The position numbers and the translations under genes are program-made. The notes below the pieces were generated by a model. The model was not told the DNA's origin. It saw only the letters and a program-made list of their open reading frames with translations, and ran no database searches. A stretch of 40,524 nt of DNA from a virus: the IMG/VR virus record IMGVR_UViG_3300011440_000018, positions 1 to 40,524 of that record; one strand, written 5' to 3'. Each line of letters opens with the position of its first letter. The stretch's first letter is position 1. Below, piece by piece: positions 29,906 to 37,828 of the stretch.

Positions 29906-30739
29906 TCAGGCGGGTGCCATCAGCATCGGATCGGCGGCGCGGCGGCGGCGCTTGCTCATGAAGCCCACGGCGCCAAGACCGGCCAGCATCAGGGCGTAGG
30001 TCGAAGGCTCCGGGATCGCGGGCACTGCGCGCAGGTAGGCCCATTCTTCAAACCCGTCACCCGTGTCGGCCCCCGAGAAGGCGCCGAAGCCCGTGCCGAA
30101 GATGATGCGGCTGTCCATGTCCACGCCAGCGAACTGCGACACGGGGATCAGCATCGACAGGTCGTAGCCCAGGCCGCTACCGGCGAACAGGGTGCCGTCC
30201 ATGACCAGGGTGTTCGTCGGCCCCAGGGCGTAGATCAGCGACGGGAACAGGCCATCGACGTCGGCCAGCGAGGTGACGTTGTCGCGGGTCAGCAGTTGCT
30301 GCGCCACCGAATTGGCGTCCCACAGACGGATCGTGTCGATGCTGATCAGGAAGTCGTTCGGGCCGTTGGGTTCGTTCGTGTCGAGGAAGAAGGCGTAGTA
30401 GTCGATCCCCGCGACATTGACGAAGGCCAGATCGTTGCGCGTGAACGTGCGCGTGAACGTGTTGATGTTGTCGCGCTTGCCGTCCAGCGGCAGCAGGTTC
30501 ACCAGCGGCGTGTCGGTGCTGACCCCGAATTCGATGCCGTTGGCCTGCGTGCCCAGGAAGGGCGTGATCGAGCCAGAGCCGATGTTCGACAGGTTCGTCG
30601 GGTTCTGGAAGATCGTCGTGCCGCCGCTTGTGTCGGTGGCGAAGGTGCAGGTGCCGTCCTTCGCCAGCAGGCTGCAAACCTCGGCCTGCGCTGCGAAGGC
30701 CAGGGCGAGAAGCGCCCCTGCCAAAAGTGTCTTCTTCAT
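29906..30739 (-). CDS. PEP-CTERM secreted protein (277 aa)
   Basis: The N-terminus (KKTLLAGALLALAFAAQA) is a standard Sec signal peptide cleaved after AQA. The C-terminus has all three parts of a PEP-CTERM sorting signal: PEPST at about residues 243-247, a hydrophobic helix (YALMLAGLGAVGF) and an Arg cluster (KRRRR at 263-267). In bacteria this signal is processed by exosortase in strains that make exopolysaccharide. The central 220 residues are beta-rich and acidic with no enzyme motif. Ten residues extend beyond the Arg cluster, slightly more than usual. Start: ATG at 30737-30739 with GGAGAG upstream. It ends the leftward operon and is probably of bacterial origin. Confidence 0.85.
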   Translation of the reverse strand: MKKTLLAGALLALAFAAQAEVCSLLAKDGTCTFATDTSGGTTIFQNPTNLSNIGSGSITPFLGTQANGIEFGVSTDTPLVNLLPLDGKRDNINTFTRTFTRNDLAFVNVAGIDYYAFFLDTNEPNGPNDFLISIDTIRLWDANSVAQQLLTRDNVTSLADVDGLFPSLIYALGPTNTLVMDGTLFAGSGLGYDLSMLIPVSQFAGVDMDSRIIFGTGFGAFSGADTGDGFEEWAYLRAVPAIPEPSTYALMLAGLGAVGFMSKRRRRAADPMLMAPA

Positions 30740-30806
30740 TGCGTCTCTCCAGGTGTGTGTGCCGGGGTGGGATGGAGGCCCCCGGTAAGGCCTTTGCGTC
30801 ACGATG

Positions 30807-31025
30807 TTACTGCGGGCCGGGCGCCGGGTCATCCCCCGCGCTGTTGCCGGGCCACGGCGGCATGTGGGGCCTCGGCGCCTCGGTCGTCTGCTCCTGGCGG
30901 CGCCGGTTCTCGGCGGCGATCTGGTTGCCCAGGTTTTGCAGCAGCATGTAGCTGACCCTGGCGGGCATCTCGCCCAGGGCTTGCAGCACGAGGTTTGCTT
31001 CTTGGTCGTTCAGTTCGATCTTCAT
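30807..31025 (-). CDS. Hypothetical protein (72 aa)
   Basis: Not recognised. Residues 1-45 form a helical unit (KIELNDQEANLVLQALGEMPARVSYMLLQNLGNQIAAE) seen in other phage proteins as a short all-helical domain, followed by a Pro-rich disordered tail. It lies one base after the HTH gene stop. The 67-base gap downstream, before the PEP-CTERM gene, shows only a ribosome site. Confidence 0.65.
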   Translation of the reverse strand: MKIELNDQEANLVLQALGEMPARVSYMLLQNLGNQIAAENRRRQEQTTEAPRPHMPPWPGNSAGDDPAPGPQ

Positions 31026-31026
31026 C

Positions 31027-31374
31027 TCAATTGCTCCAGGGGAAGTCAGGCCGAAAAATGGCCGGGGGTACTTTGAACACTTGGGCGAACTGCTGGGCCC
31101 GCAGGACCGGCAGGGGGAAGTTGCGGTCAGCGCGGCAGGCGCGCTCCCACTTGTACAGAGACTGGGGCGCGATGCCCAGGGCGCGGGCGATGCTCGACTT
31201 GTTGCGGTTCTCCGGGTCCAGGCCGATGTGGATCGTCATCAGGTGCAGCAGCGGGTGGCCGCGCATGCGCTGGCCGCTGGGCAGCGTCGAGGGCAGCTTG
31301 AGCACGGGCTGGCGCGAGCCGGGGCCCGTGCCGCCCTTCAGCTTGGGCTTGGCGGGGGTCTTGGTCTTGGTCAT
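31027..31374 (-). CDS. HTH transcriptional regulator, Cro/YdaS-like (115 aa)
   Basis: Residues about 59-77 (KSSIARALGIAPQSLYKWE) make a helix-turn-helix with the A-x-x-L-G-I-x-x-x-x-x-x-K-W pattern of Cro/YdaS-type proteins. The N-terminal 40 residues are basic and flexible, and the C-terminal part (FAQVFKVPPAIFRPDFPW) is often found as a dimerisation or YdaS-like tail. It lies after the SNF2-type helicase in the operon and could control late or early promoters. ATGA overlap with the helicase gene. Confidence 0.75.
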   Translation of the reverse strand: MTKTKTPAKPKLKGGTGPGSRQPVLKLPSTLPSGQRMRGHPLLHLMTIHIGLDPENRNKSSIARALGIAPQSLYKWERACRADRNFPLPVLRAQQFAQVFKVPPAIFRPDFPWSN

Positions 31375-32768
31375 GTCGTACCTTTCAGGCGGTTGAGGAT
31401 CGCGGCCTGGACGTCGCCCTTGCCGATCAGGGCCTTGGCGATGTCCTCGTCAACGGTGCCCTGGGCTGTAATGTAGTGGACAACGACGGTCTTGTCTTGC
31501 CCCTGGCGGTAGACCCGGGCGTTGAACTGGATGTGCTCCTCCAGGCTCCAGGTCAGGCCAAACCAGCAGACGGCGTGACCGCCAGCCTGGAGGTTCAGGC
31601 CGTGGGCCACCGACGTCGGGTGGGCCAGCAGGACCGGGTGCTCGCCGTCGTTCCAGTCGGCCACGACACGGTCAGCCACCTCGCGGCTGACGCCACCGCC
31701 CAGGTACGGCACGACGGTGCCCTCGGGCAGGACATCCTTCAGGGCGGCGCGGATCGCATCCACCTCGTGCAGGAAGGCCACGGCCACCAGCAGCGGCGTG
31801 CCGCTCTGCTCCTCGACCAGATCGGCCAGGGCCGACAGCTTGGCGGTGTGGATCGGCACGCTGCCTTCCTCGCCGTAGGCCCAGCCGTTGGTGATCTGGC
31901 GCAGCTTCATCGTGGCCGCTGCCGCTGTCGCCGCCGTCAGGGTGGCGCCGTCGGCGGTCTTCGCCACCAGATCGTCGGCCAGGGCGTCGTAGACCTTGCG
32001 GGCGGGCTTGCCGATTTCCACCGGGATCACGTTGTAGATGATCGGCGGCATGGTCAGGTAGTCCTCGGCCTGGAGGCGCAGCGAGATGTCGGCGATCTGC
32101 CCGGCCACCATCTTCATCGCGCCGGGGCGGGCGTGCCACTTGGTCACGGTGCGGCCACCGCCGACACGAATCTCCTCGGGGTCCATGAAGTTCTTGCGGA
32201 AGTGGGTGATGAAGCGGCCCAGGCGCTTGCCGTCGTCCAGGATTTGAATCTGGCTGAACAGGTCTTCGATGCCCTGGGGCACAGGGGTGCCGGTCAGGAT
32301 GATGCGGCGTGTAAACGACGGCAGCATGGTCTGGAGGGCCTTGAAGCGGGTGCTGCGCCCGTTCTTGAAGCGGGTGGACTCATCGACCACCAGCAGCGTC
32401 GGCGTGACGGCGAATTTGTCCAGGCCGTAGCCCGCCAGCCAATCGACCATCTCGGGGTTGATCAGGTAGACGTCGGCGGGCGTACGCATTGCAGCTTCGC
32501 GCTGCTTGGGCGTGCCGTGGACGATGCTCACGCGGAGGTGCTTGAACTGGTCCCACTTCGCCACCTCGTTGGGCCATGTCAGGTACATGGGCCGGATCGG
32601 CGCGATCACCAGGGTGGCCTCGATCAGGCCGTGATGCTGGAGCACGCAGTGCGCGGCCAGGGTGATCGACGTCTTGCCCATGCCGGGGTCGAGGAACAGG
32701 GCGCTGCCAGCCTTGTCGCACGCCAGTTGGATCGCCTTGATCTGGAAGGGGTGGGGGTTGTATTGCAT
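31371..32768 (-). CDS. SNF2-type DNA helicase/translocase (465 aa)
   Basis: A superfamily 2 ATPase of the short phage SNF2 group. Motif I is DPGMGKT (27-33), motif II is DEST (129-132), motif III TGTP (159-162) and motif VI QFNARVYRQGQ (414-424). The N-terminal PHPFQIKAI is a Q-motif-like element. It probably remodels or unwinds DNA during replication or recombination, as does the homologue in phage modules with polymerase and VRR-NUC. The promoter at 32796-32825 lies directly upstream. A motif A copy just precedes motif III. Confidence 0.85.
   Translation of the reverse strand: MQYNPHPFQIKAIQLACDKAGSALFLDPGMGKTSITLAAHCVLQHHGLIEATLVIAPIRPMYLTWPNEVAKWDQFKHLRVSIVHGTPKQREAAMRTPADVYLINPEMVDWLAGYGLDKFAVTPTLLVVDESTRFKNGRSTRFKALQTMLPSFTRRIILTGTPVPQGIEDLFSQIQILDDGKRLGRFITHFRKNFMDPEEIRVGGGRTVTKWHARPGAMKMVAGQIADISLRLQAEDYLTMPPIIYNVIPVEIGKPARKVYDALADDLVAKTADGATLTAATAAAATMKLRQITNGWAYGEEGSVPIHTAKLSALADLVEEQSGTPLLVAVAFLHEVDAIRAALKDVLPEGTVVPYLGGGVSREVADRVVADWNDGEHPVLLAHPTSVAHGLNLQAGGHAVCWFGLTWSLEEHIQFNARVYRQGQDKTVVVHYITAQGTVDEDIAKALIGKGDVQAAILNRLKGTT
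32308..32317 (+). repeat. Motif A copy inside the SNF2 gene
   Basis: Exact CGTGTAAACG on the plus strand. On the coding strand it is read TCG TTT ACA CGC (Ser-Phe-Thr-Arg), a third reading frame compared with other copies. Confidence 0.75.
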
Positions 32769-32795
32769 GTTGTAGCTCCGGGTTACAGAGACTCC

Positions 32796-32825
32796 ATTAT
32801 GCTGTAGCCCCGAGCATCAAGTCAA
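32796..32825 (-). promoter_or_regulatory. Leftward sigma70-type promoter for the SNF2 helicase
   Basis: TTGACT (32820-32825), 18 bases, CATAAT (32796-32801), with GGGGCTACAG in the spacer. It overlaps the 3' end of the VRR-NUC gene. The leader of the helicase would be about 20 bases long. Confidence 0.65.
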
Positions 32826-33081
32826 GCGCCTCCTTGAATACTCTCGTGCTGCGTATCACGCTCACCACATGCCCGACTCGCGCCAGTTCAGCGTGGCGTA
32901 CCACCTGCCGGGGTGACAGGCGCCCGGTGGGCGTCTTGAATTCGACCAGCCAGATGCGCCTCTCGGGCAGCAGGAAGCCCCGGTCAGGGTCGCCCGCCAC
33001 GCCCGATTGCAGCTTGATGCTGGGCACGCCCCGCGCCAGGGCGTAGGCCCGGCATGATCCCTCGATGCTCGCCTCCCTCAC
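32797..33081 (-). CDS. VRR-NUC domain nuclease (94 aa)
   Basis: A stand-alone VRR-NUC domain, a PD-(D/E)XK-type endonuclease. The metal-binding residues are visible: GDPDR at 30-34 (D33), EFK at 47-49 and the following S-x-x-Q at 56-59 (LSPRQ). Such minimal nucleases act on branched DNA such as replication forks or Holliday junctions. It sits between primase-helicase and SNF2 genes, the classic arrangement for this phage replication module. Its start overlaps the end of the primase-helicase gene. Confidence 0.85.
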   Translation of the reverse strand: MREASIEGSCRAYALARGVPSIKLQSGVAGDPDRGFLLPERRIWLVEFKTPTGRLSPRQVVRHAELARVGHVVSVIRSTRVFKEALDLMLGATA

Positions 33082-34913
33082 TTGAACACCCGGTACCCGG
33101 CGCCGCCGCTGCCGCTGGACTCAATCTCGCCCTTCTTCGCCATACGCATCAGCATCTTCTTGACACTGTCGAGCGTGCCCTCGACCTGGGCATGCACCTC
33201 CTTGGCGGTCACCCAGGCGCCGTCGGCTTCGCGCAGCACCTGGAGGCAGTGGGCGTGCTTGCCCTGCATCTTGACTTCGTCGGTGGTCTTGTCGCTGATG
33301 CCCCAGCCTCCACCGTCATCGAGCATCGTGAGCATCATCTCGTCGGGCTCGACGGCCTTGCCGGTCACATGCAGGCGCCGGTACTTCAGGGCCTCCTTGC
33401 GGGCGTCGTCGTCCAGGCCGCGCAGATCGACATGGGTCATCAGCATGTTGGCGTGCGTGGCACCGGCCAGCCCCTGCGAACCGCTGATGCGGTTCTGCCA
33501 GTCGTCGTGCTGGCCCTTGTTGGTGTGATGCACCATGACGATGGCGACGTCGGGGTTGCCCTGGACGACGAAGTCGGCGAAGCCCCGGAGTACAGCGTAG
33601 TCGCGGGCGTAGGCGTTCTTCTTGGCGTCTTCGCCCAGTTCGTCGCGCACGCGGGCCAGCAGGTCGATGATGATCAGCTTGGAGCCGCCGTCGATGTGGC
33701 GCTGGATGTCGTCCATCACCTCGACGTCGCCGCCCGACAGTTCCATCACGTAGTGGACGTTAGCCTTGCCGATGTGGTGCGCGAGCCCGATGCGCTTGCG
33801 CCGCTTCTGGAGCAATTCCTCCCATTCCTCCAGGTCGAAGTAGCTCACCCGCATGGGCGACGTCTCGCGCCCCAGGAAGGGCTTACCAGCCCCGACGCAC
33901 AGGGCCATCTGGAGCACGAAGTAGGACTTGCCCATCTTGGGCGGCGCGGCCAGCAGGGTCAGGCCCGGGGGCACCAGACCCTCGACGGGCCAGGGCACCG
34001 GCACATGGACCGTCTCGACCAGTTCGTCGTCGGACAGTTCCTTGCGCCGCCCCGAGACAATTACTGGTGACGAAATGGGCTTGTCATCGGCCTGGGCCAT
34101 GTGTACCAGGGTGCCCATCGTGATGCCTCCCCCGGGCTTAAATCCGGCCCACTTCGCCGCGCATTCGTTCTGCTTGTACTTCTCGCCTTCGCTGCTCCAC
34201 TGGTCCCACATCTGGAGGCCCTCCTCGGCGCCGCCTGAAGCGTCGTGGATCGCCATGCCGACATTGCGCCAGTCTTCGTAGTCCATGTCGGGGTTCAACT
34301 CGGCCAGCAGTTCCTTGACCTTGTAGCGCTCGACCAGCCAGCGCGGCGGGGCCTTGCCCACCAGCCGCAGGGCAGGCTTGGGCCGCACGGGCTTCTGCTG
34401 CACCGCCAGCAGGCCCAGCAGCGGCGTCAGGTCGGGCAGTTTCTTCTTGCCGGTGCAGATCACCCGGCGCCCCAGGGCCATGAAGCGCCCGTGGCCGTAC
34501 GTCTCGACATGGGCGCCTCGGGACGTCGGGAAGTCGGCGCCGCCGTGGCCCAGGACATGGATGCCGTTGCCGCTGATGCTCTCCTCGACAAAGGCCCCCA
34601 GCTTGCGGGCCGCGTCGATGATCGCCTGGGCCCAGGGCTGCACGACGCCGTCATCGACAACCTTGTCCAGGTCGATGAACTGGAAGCCCGGGGTGATGGC
34701 GAAGCCCAGGCCGCTGTAGCTGCCGTTGGCGAAGGCCGCTACAGCCTCGGTGTACGGCACCAGCCGGGCGATGTCCCTGGGGGTATCGAGCGTGCCGCTG
34801 CGGGGTCTGCCGTTCGCGCAGATCGGGTGCTTGTCCTGGTGCAGGAGCCAATTGGGCTCGCGCAGCATCTGTGGATTAAGTGGTAGGCTTGCATTGCGTT
34901 GCGTCCTTGGCAT
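33078..34913 (-). CDS. Primase-helicase (prim-pol/PriCT plus RepA-like ATPase, 611 aa)
   Basis: N-terminal prim-pol-like domain with metal-binding D81 and D83 (FIDLDK) and SGNGIHV at 114-120. A PriCT-type domain spans residues about 200-274 (ELLAELNPDMDYEDWRNVG). The C-terminal RepA-like AAA hexameric helicase has Walker A APPKMGKS at 323-330, Walker B LIIID at 413-417 and HHTNK at 462-466. The last 60 residues look like a winged helix. It should synthesise primers and unwind the template for the polymerase. A motif B copy lies exactly in the linker between PriCT and ATPase parts, residues about 279-286. Confidence 0.85.
   Translation of the reverse strand: MPRTQRNASLPLNPQMLREPNWLLHQDKHPICANGRPRSGTLDTPRDIARLVPYTEAVAAFANGSYSGLGFAITPGFQFIDLDKVVDDGVVQPWAQAIIDAARKLGAFVEESISGNGIHVLGHGGADFPTSRGAHVETYGHGRFMALGRRVICTGKKKLPDLTPLLGLLAVQQKPVRPKPALRLVGKAPPRWLVERYKVKELLAELNPDMDYEDWRNVGMAIHDASGGAEEGLQMWDQWSSEGEKYKQNECAAKWAGFKPGGGITMGTLVHMAQADDKPISSPVIVSGRRKELSDDELVETVHVPVPWPVEGLVPPGLTLLAAPPKMGKSYFVLQMALCVGAGKPFLGRETSPMRVSYFDLEEWEELLQKRRKRIGLAHHIGKANVHYVMELSGGDVEVMDDIQRHIDGGSKLIIIDLLARVRDELGEDAKKNAYARDYAVLRGFADFVVQGNPDVAIVMVHHTNKGQHDDWQNRISGSQGLAGATHANMLMTHVDLRGLDDDARKEALKYRRLHVTGKAVEPDEMMLTMLDDGGGWGISDKTTDEVKMQGKHAHCLQVLREADGAWVTAKEVHAQVEGTLDSVKKMLMRMAKKGEIESSGSGGAGYRVFK
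34058..34078 (+). repeat. Motif B copy in the linker of the primase-helicase gene
   Basis: CAATTACTGGTGACGAAA then TGG, with GTGAC in place of GTAAC. On the coding strand it encodes about residues 279-286 between primase and helicase domains. Confidence 0.7.
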
Positions 34914-34924
34914 GGCGCTCTCAG

Positions 34925-34934
34925 TGTGTAAACG
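34925..34934 (+). repeat. Motif A copy in the gap between primase and polymerase (9 of 10 matches)
   Basis: TGTGTAAACG in the 59-base gap 34914-34972, twelve bases upstream of the primase start. The rest of the gap holds a G+C-rich inverted repeat (GGCCGGGG / CCCCGGCC at about 34949-34972) that may act as a weak terminator after the polymerase gene. Confidence 0.75.
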
Positions 34935-34972
34935 TGGATGGATTCAGGCCGGGGTTGACGCCCCGGCCTGTC

Positions 34973-37063
34973 TTATTTGCGGAACCGTGGGGAGATGTCC
35001 ACCTCGGCCTTCAGGGGGAACCCGTCGGCCCAGGCAGCGGAATCCAGCATACAGCGCTGCAAGGCCTTGCCCTTGGCCTTGGATTGGCGTACAGGGGCCT
35101 CGGTGATCATCTCGTCATGCACATGGCCGATGACGTCCAGGCCCTGCCTGTCGGCCCTCACGAGGGCATCGCGCAGCAGGTCGGCGCAGGCGGCTTGGTC
35201 GGCATTCTCGGCCAGGATGCCGTGCCACAGGCGTGCCTTCGGCCATTCAGTCGCGTCGGCGGTGGGCTTCCACGACGCCTTCAGGTAGGCAATCTCGGGG
35301 CCGAAGTCGCCATCGACCACCTCGGCCATCGGGTACTGCACGCAGCGCCCGCTGGGCAGTTGCATGACCAGATTGGAGCCCAGGTGCGCCAGCACGACGC
35401 GGCCCGCCCGGTACTGGCGCCCAGGGTTACGCATGGCCTGCATGGCGCAGCGGCCCAGGGAGGCCCACCACCCGGTCTTCTTGTCGGCCACCCAGCCGTT
35501 GGCCCGGCGCCAGCGGGTGACGACGGCCTGGGCCTGCTCGATGGTGACGCCGTAGTTCTTCGCCATCGCCCCCAGCGCGCCGACGCCGCCGCCGTATCCC
35601 AGCGACAGCACCACCACCTTGCCCGGCTGGCGCTCTCGGCCCAGGCCAGCGGCTTCGGCCTGCTCGATGTAGATGTCGCGCTCGCTGTCGTTGAAGGCCT
35701 CCATGTAACTCCGGGCGCCGCCGTTGTCGGCCAGCCAGGGCAGGCCACGGGCCTCGACGGCATTCCAGTCGGCGCGCACGATCACGCGGCCTTGGCCCGG
35801 GCAGATCGCCGGGCGCAGCATCGACTTCAGCGTCTTCAGCACGCCCGGCAGCGACTCGCCCCGGCGCATGCGGGCCAGGATCGCCTCGGGGTCTTCGGCC
35901 ACCAGCCGGGGGAAGTTATGCACCTGGGCGCCCACTGACGTCCAGCGGTTCGTCTGGTAGGCGCCGTTGAGGACAAAGGCGCCGCGCAGCCGCCCGTCGG
36001 CGCTGACCCGGTTCAGCATGGTCTGGAACTTCGCCGTGCTCGACAGCGACCCGGCTTCCTTGGCCTCGATCATCTCGACCACTTCGGGGTCGATGGCGCT
36101 GGGGTTGCCCTCGACAATGTCCAGCAGCGTATCGCGCACGCCCGTCGCCAGGGACCGGCCCTTGCTCACCTTGGCCTTCTTGTTGGCGCGACTGATGCCC
36201 TTGCGCCCGCCCATCACGATGCCGGTGCCAGTGCCCTCGCCGGTCTGCGGCGCGTTCTTGACGTCGCCTGCCGATCCGGAAACGCGCCCTTGCAGGCCCA
36301 CGGTGATGGTGTCCATGTACCGCCGCAATGCCGGGTCCAGGCGGTCATAGACCCAGTCGGTCAGCTTGGGGCTACGCACAGAGCGTAACGCGCCCATCGA
36401 CAACTCAAGCACGCGCTCGCTGGCCTCGACCTTCTCCACTTCGGCGTACTGCACCGCGAGCCTGCACAACTCGACGTCGATGGGCAGGCCCCTGTCGTTT
36501 ACACGCTCACTTGCGTGGTACACCTCCAGGTCTTCATCGCGCAGGTCGGGCAGGTTCCGGCTGTTGGCCCGCATCGTCCTGACGTCCTGCGCGCAGTAGC
36601 GGGCGAATTCGGCCATCGCCACCGGGTCGTTGTCGAAGTTGCCGTCCTTGCCGGGGATCGACAACTGCCGGATCAGTTGCATGCCCCGGTGATCCTTCTG
36701 CACCTTGGAGCCCATCGCCCGGCCCAGGTTCTCCAGGCTACCCGGCATCGCCACGCCACGGGCCTGGGCCATCGTGCAGTACCAGCGGTCGATGGGTGGG
36801 GCCTCACCCTTCAACTGGAGCCTGTCGAACTGGGCGCCGTGGGCTCGCACCTGGAGGCGCTTGTCGGCCAGCATGTTGCGTAGCTTCAGCGGCAGCACGC
36901 CGTCTTTCAGGATCGCCGTCTCGATGGGCCCGTCGCCCAGGGCCCAGCTTGCGATCAGGATGCGGTGGTCGGGGCATTGCACGTAGCGGTACGCGCCGTG
37001 CTTCTTCAGGTCAACGCGGGACCGTGTCTCCGTATCGAGCCACAGGATGGGGGTGCGGTTCAT
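34973..37063 (-). CDS. Family A DNA polymerase with 3'-5' exonuclease (696 aa)
   Basis: Replicative polymerase of the T7/Pol I type. The exonuclease domain shows D10 and E12 (DTET), then a Y-x3-D motif with Y156 and D160. In the polymerase domain, the TNRWTSVGAQVHNFPR region (371-386) precedes motif A with D432 (ADWNAVEAR), motif B with R478, K482 and Y490 (RQPGK...LGYGG) and motif C HDE at 649-651. A Lys/Gly-rich insert at about 265-305 has no obvious counterpart in Pol I. Codes immediately downstream of a strong terminator and a motif B element. Confidence 0.92.
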   Translation of the reverse strand: MNRTPILWLDTETRSRVDLKKHGAYRYVQCPDHRILIASWALGDGPIETAILKDGVLPLKLRNMLADKRLQVRAHGAQFDRLQLKGEAPPIDRWYCTMAQARGVAMPGSLENLGRAMGSKVQKDHRGMQLIRQLSIPGKDGNFDNDPVAMAEFARYCAQDVRTMRANSRNLPDLRDEDLEVYHASERVNDRGLPIDVELCRLAVQYAEVEKVEASERVLELSMGALRSVRSPKLTDWVYDRLDPALRRYMDTITVGLQGRVSGSAGDVKNAPQTGEGTGTGIVMGGRKGISRANKKAKVSKGRSLATGVRDTLLDIVEGNPSAIDPEVVEMIEAKEAGSLSSTAKFQTMLNRVSADGRLRGAFVLNGAYQTNRWTSVGAQVHNFPRLVAEDPEAILARMRRGESLPGVLKTLKSMLRPAICPGQGRVIVRADWNAVEARGLPWLADNGGARSYMEAFNDSERDIYIEQAEAAGLGRERQPGKVVVLSLGYGGGVGALGAMAKNYGVTIEQAQAVVTRWRRANGWVADKKTGWWASLGRCAMQAMRNPGRQYRAGRVVLAHLGSNLVMQLPSGRCVQYPMAEVVDGDFGPEIAYLKASWKPTADATEWPKARLWHGILAENADQAACADLLRDALVRADRQGLDVIGHVHDEMITEAPVRQSKAKGKALQRCMLDSAAWADGFPLKAEVDISPRFRK
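36496..36505 (-). repeat. Motif A copy inside the polymerase gene
   Basis: Reads CGTGTAAACG on the coding strand, encoding Arg-Val-Asn at about residues 187-189. Confidence 0.75.
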
Positions 37064-37077
37064 TGTGAAGCTCCGGG

Positions 37078-37100
37078 CTTAACTACCAGTAACGAAAAAG
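37078..37100 (+). repeat. Motif B copy joined to the terminator upstream of the polymerase gene
   Basis: TTAACTACCAGTAACGAAA then AAGG. The A-run of the motif is the T-run of the leftward terminator at 37095-37121, so the elements overlap. Confidence 0.7.
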
Positions 37101-37121
37101 GCCCCGGGACAGCCCGGGGCC
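37095..37121 (-). terminator. Intrinsic terminator between ssDNA-binding-like and polymerase genes
   Basis: Nine-base arms GGCCCCGGG and CCCGGGGCC with a four-base loop, followed on the minus strand by TTTTTC. The polymerase start codon is only 32 bases further, with no visible promoter between them. Confidence 0.85.
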
Positions 37122-37129
37122 TCGGTACT

Positions 37130-37828
37130 TCAGCGGGCGGCTGGGCGCTTGAGGGGGGTCTTCTTCGCCGGGGTCTTGCCCGCAACTTCAGCCTTGGCCT
37201 TGGCCTTGGCGGCGGGACTGATCGGCACCGCCTCGGTGGCCGGGGGCGGGCCCGCGACCCAGTCAACGATGTCGAAGACCGGCACGTAGGTCTTGCCGTA
37301 CTTCTTGTGCTTGTACCAGTCGCTGGACAGCTTCACGACGGCCACCAGCTTGGTCTTGTCGGTGCCGTACTGCTCGCGCAGGGCAACGCCCAGGGCTGCA
37401 ACGGCTTCCTTGCCGCCCAGCGACGTCGTCGTGTACGTGAGCTTGTGATCGCCCAGCACCGCCGACAGGCCACGCATCTCGGTCCATTCGCGCCCGTTCT
37501 TCGGCACCTGATCGGGCATCTCGGGGAGGGGGTCGAAGGCCGGGACCACCTTGTCGCCCAGCAGTTCGGCGTTGACGCCGTCCAGGTCAGTGTCGGCCCA
37601 GCACTGCCAGCCGTGGACCGATCCCATCGGGTCGATGTAGATCAAGTCCTTCTCGCCCACCGGGGTATCGTCCTTGCCGAAGTACCAGTCGCCGCTCTTG
37701 TCCATGCGAAGGAAGTCAGCCCGACCCCCGACGCTGCGGGTCATGTTGTTGACGCTCGCCTGGAACTTGCTCGCGTCGAAGGTGACCATCGCACCGTTGC
37801 TCTTGCCGTTCGTAGCCATGTTGCTCAT
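37130..37828 (-). CDS. Conserved replication-module protein, probable ssDNA-binding (232 aa)
   Basis: I recognise this as the small conserved protein that accompanies the DNA polymerase and Cas4-like nuclease in this type of phage module. Typical pieces are FLRMDKSGDWYFGKD, SVHGWQCWADTD, YTTTSLGGKEAV and YGKTYVPVFDIVDW. The beta-rich core fits a single-strand DNA-binding role, followed by a Lys/Ala/Pro-rich C-terminal tail (AKAKAEVAGKTPAKK), but that role is inferred from context. Start: the ATG at 37828 overlaps the preceding stop; an ATG at 37819 has a better spaced GGAG. Confidence 0.75.
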   Translation of the reverse strand: MSNMATNGKSNGAMVTFDASKFQASVNNMTRSVGGRADFLRMDKSGDWYFGKDDTPVGEKDLIYIDPMGSVHGWQCWADTDLDGVNAELLGDKVVPAFDPLPEMPDQVPKNGREWTEMRGLSAVLGDHKLTYTTTSLGGKEAVAALGVALREQYGTDKTKLVAVVKLSSDWYKHKKYGKTYVPVFDIVDWVAGPPPATEAVPISPAAKAKAKAEVAGKTPAKKTPLKRPAAR

